DNA of 50,000 bases from Glandiceps talaboti (lineage: Eukaryota; Hemichordata; Enteropneusta; Spengelidae): assembly GCF_964340395.1 (NCBI RefSeq), contig NC_135567.1:10334484-10384483 (forward strand), given 5' to 3'. Below the pieces are notes generated by a model. That model searched no databases, was not told the origin of the DNA, and worked only from the letters and a program-made list of their open reading frames with translations. This document shows positions 49,488-50,000 of this stretch, one piece after another. Numbering within the stretch: position 1 is the stretch's first letter; every line of letters begins with the position of its first letter. The translations under genes and the position numbers were made by a program.

Positions 49488-49980
49488 TCTGTATGTATGT
49501 ATGTATGTATGTATGTATGTGTGTGCCTGTGCATGTGACTGTGTCTGTCTGTATGTCTGTCTGTCTCTATCTGTCACCGTCTCTATGTCTGTGAGTCCCT
49601 GTCTGTCACTGTCTCTATCTTTGTCGCTATCTCTGTCTCTATGTATGTCTGTCAGTCTCTCTCTCTCTCTCTCTCGCTTCCATCTCTCTCGCTTTCTCTC
49701 TCTATCTCCCTCTCTCAGTCCGTCTGTTTTTCTCTTTTCTCTCTGCCTCTCTGTCTCTGTCTATTCGCCCGTCCGTTCTTGTCTGTCTGCCTGTCTGCCT
49801 GTCTGTCTGTCTGGCTGTCTGTCTGTCTGTCTGTCTGTATGTCTGTCTATCTTTTTCTGTCCGTGTTTGTTTGTTTGTTTGTTTGTTTGTTTGTTTGTTT
49901 GTTTGTTTGTTTGTTTGTTTGTGTGAATGTTTATACATGTCTGTGTATGTTTTTATGTATGTGTTTGTTTGTCTGTGTGC
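49488..49980. repeat. ATGT / CTGT / CT / TTTG compound array
   Basis: ATGT, then degenerate CTGT/CTCT, then a CTGT block (about 49797-49850), then about 14 TTTG units (about 49866-49921) and a degenerate GT-rich end. It reaches nearly to the window edge. Confidence 0.95.
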
Positions 49981-50000
49981 ATGTGTTTGTCCGAATATCA

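Overview
This window looks like repeat-dense, gene-poor nuclear DNA from a metazoan, most likely a marine invertebrate. The phylum cannot be set from the sequence. The reasons are: no compact operon-like coding; every long open frame is a translated microsatellite; tRNA-derived SINE copies, several miniature inverted-repeat (MITE-like) transposons and hammerhead-ribozyme cores are present; and the background is AT-rich. By my own hand summation, simple tandem arrays cover about 8-9 kb of the 50 kb (my estimate, not computed). Most are tetranucleotides (ATGT/ACAT, CTGT/GACA, GATA, GTGA, GAAT, TTGA, TTTG), with some CT, TA and CA dinucleotides.

Layout. 1-3.2 kb is unremarkable AT-rich DNA. 3.2-8.2 kb has four large arrays and, at 3.75 kb, a textbook hammerhead ribozyme followed by a (TA)n tract. 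8.8-10.1 kb is a cluster of old transposon copies: two copies of a near-palindromic family with TTAA at its preserved ends, a SINE fragment, and one copy of a 320-bp inverted-repeat element. 11.9-13 kb holds two more hammerhead copies in tandem, about 249 bp apart and embedded in CA/TA tracts, plus an inverted 41-bp duplicate of their flank. 14.0 kb has a weaker hammerhead-like core and a second SINE fragment. 15.9-26.7 kb is dominated by long arrays, with a MITE bounded by perfect 33-bp inverted repeats at 22.8 kb. 27-32 kb contains minisatellites, a dispersed repeat shared with 46.4 kb, a hAT-like MITE nested inside a second copy of the 9.4-kb element, a SINE with recognisable pol III boxes, and a third TTAA-ended copy. 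32-50 kb alternates array blocks with mostly featureless sequence. It includes an inverted-repeat element at 33.9 kb, a tRNA-like SINE at 44.6 kb and one candidate 65-bp coding exon at 47.46 kb.

No complete protein-coding gene, true tRNA, rRNA or CRISPR array can be supported. The one possible host coding segment is the 47.46-kb exon, so the window is probably intergenic or deep intronic. The coherent signal is a set of self-cleaving-ribozyme elements attached to TA microsatellites (retrozyme-like or Penelope-like), together with several families of non-autonomous transposons whose relative ages can be read from nesting and divergence.
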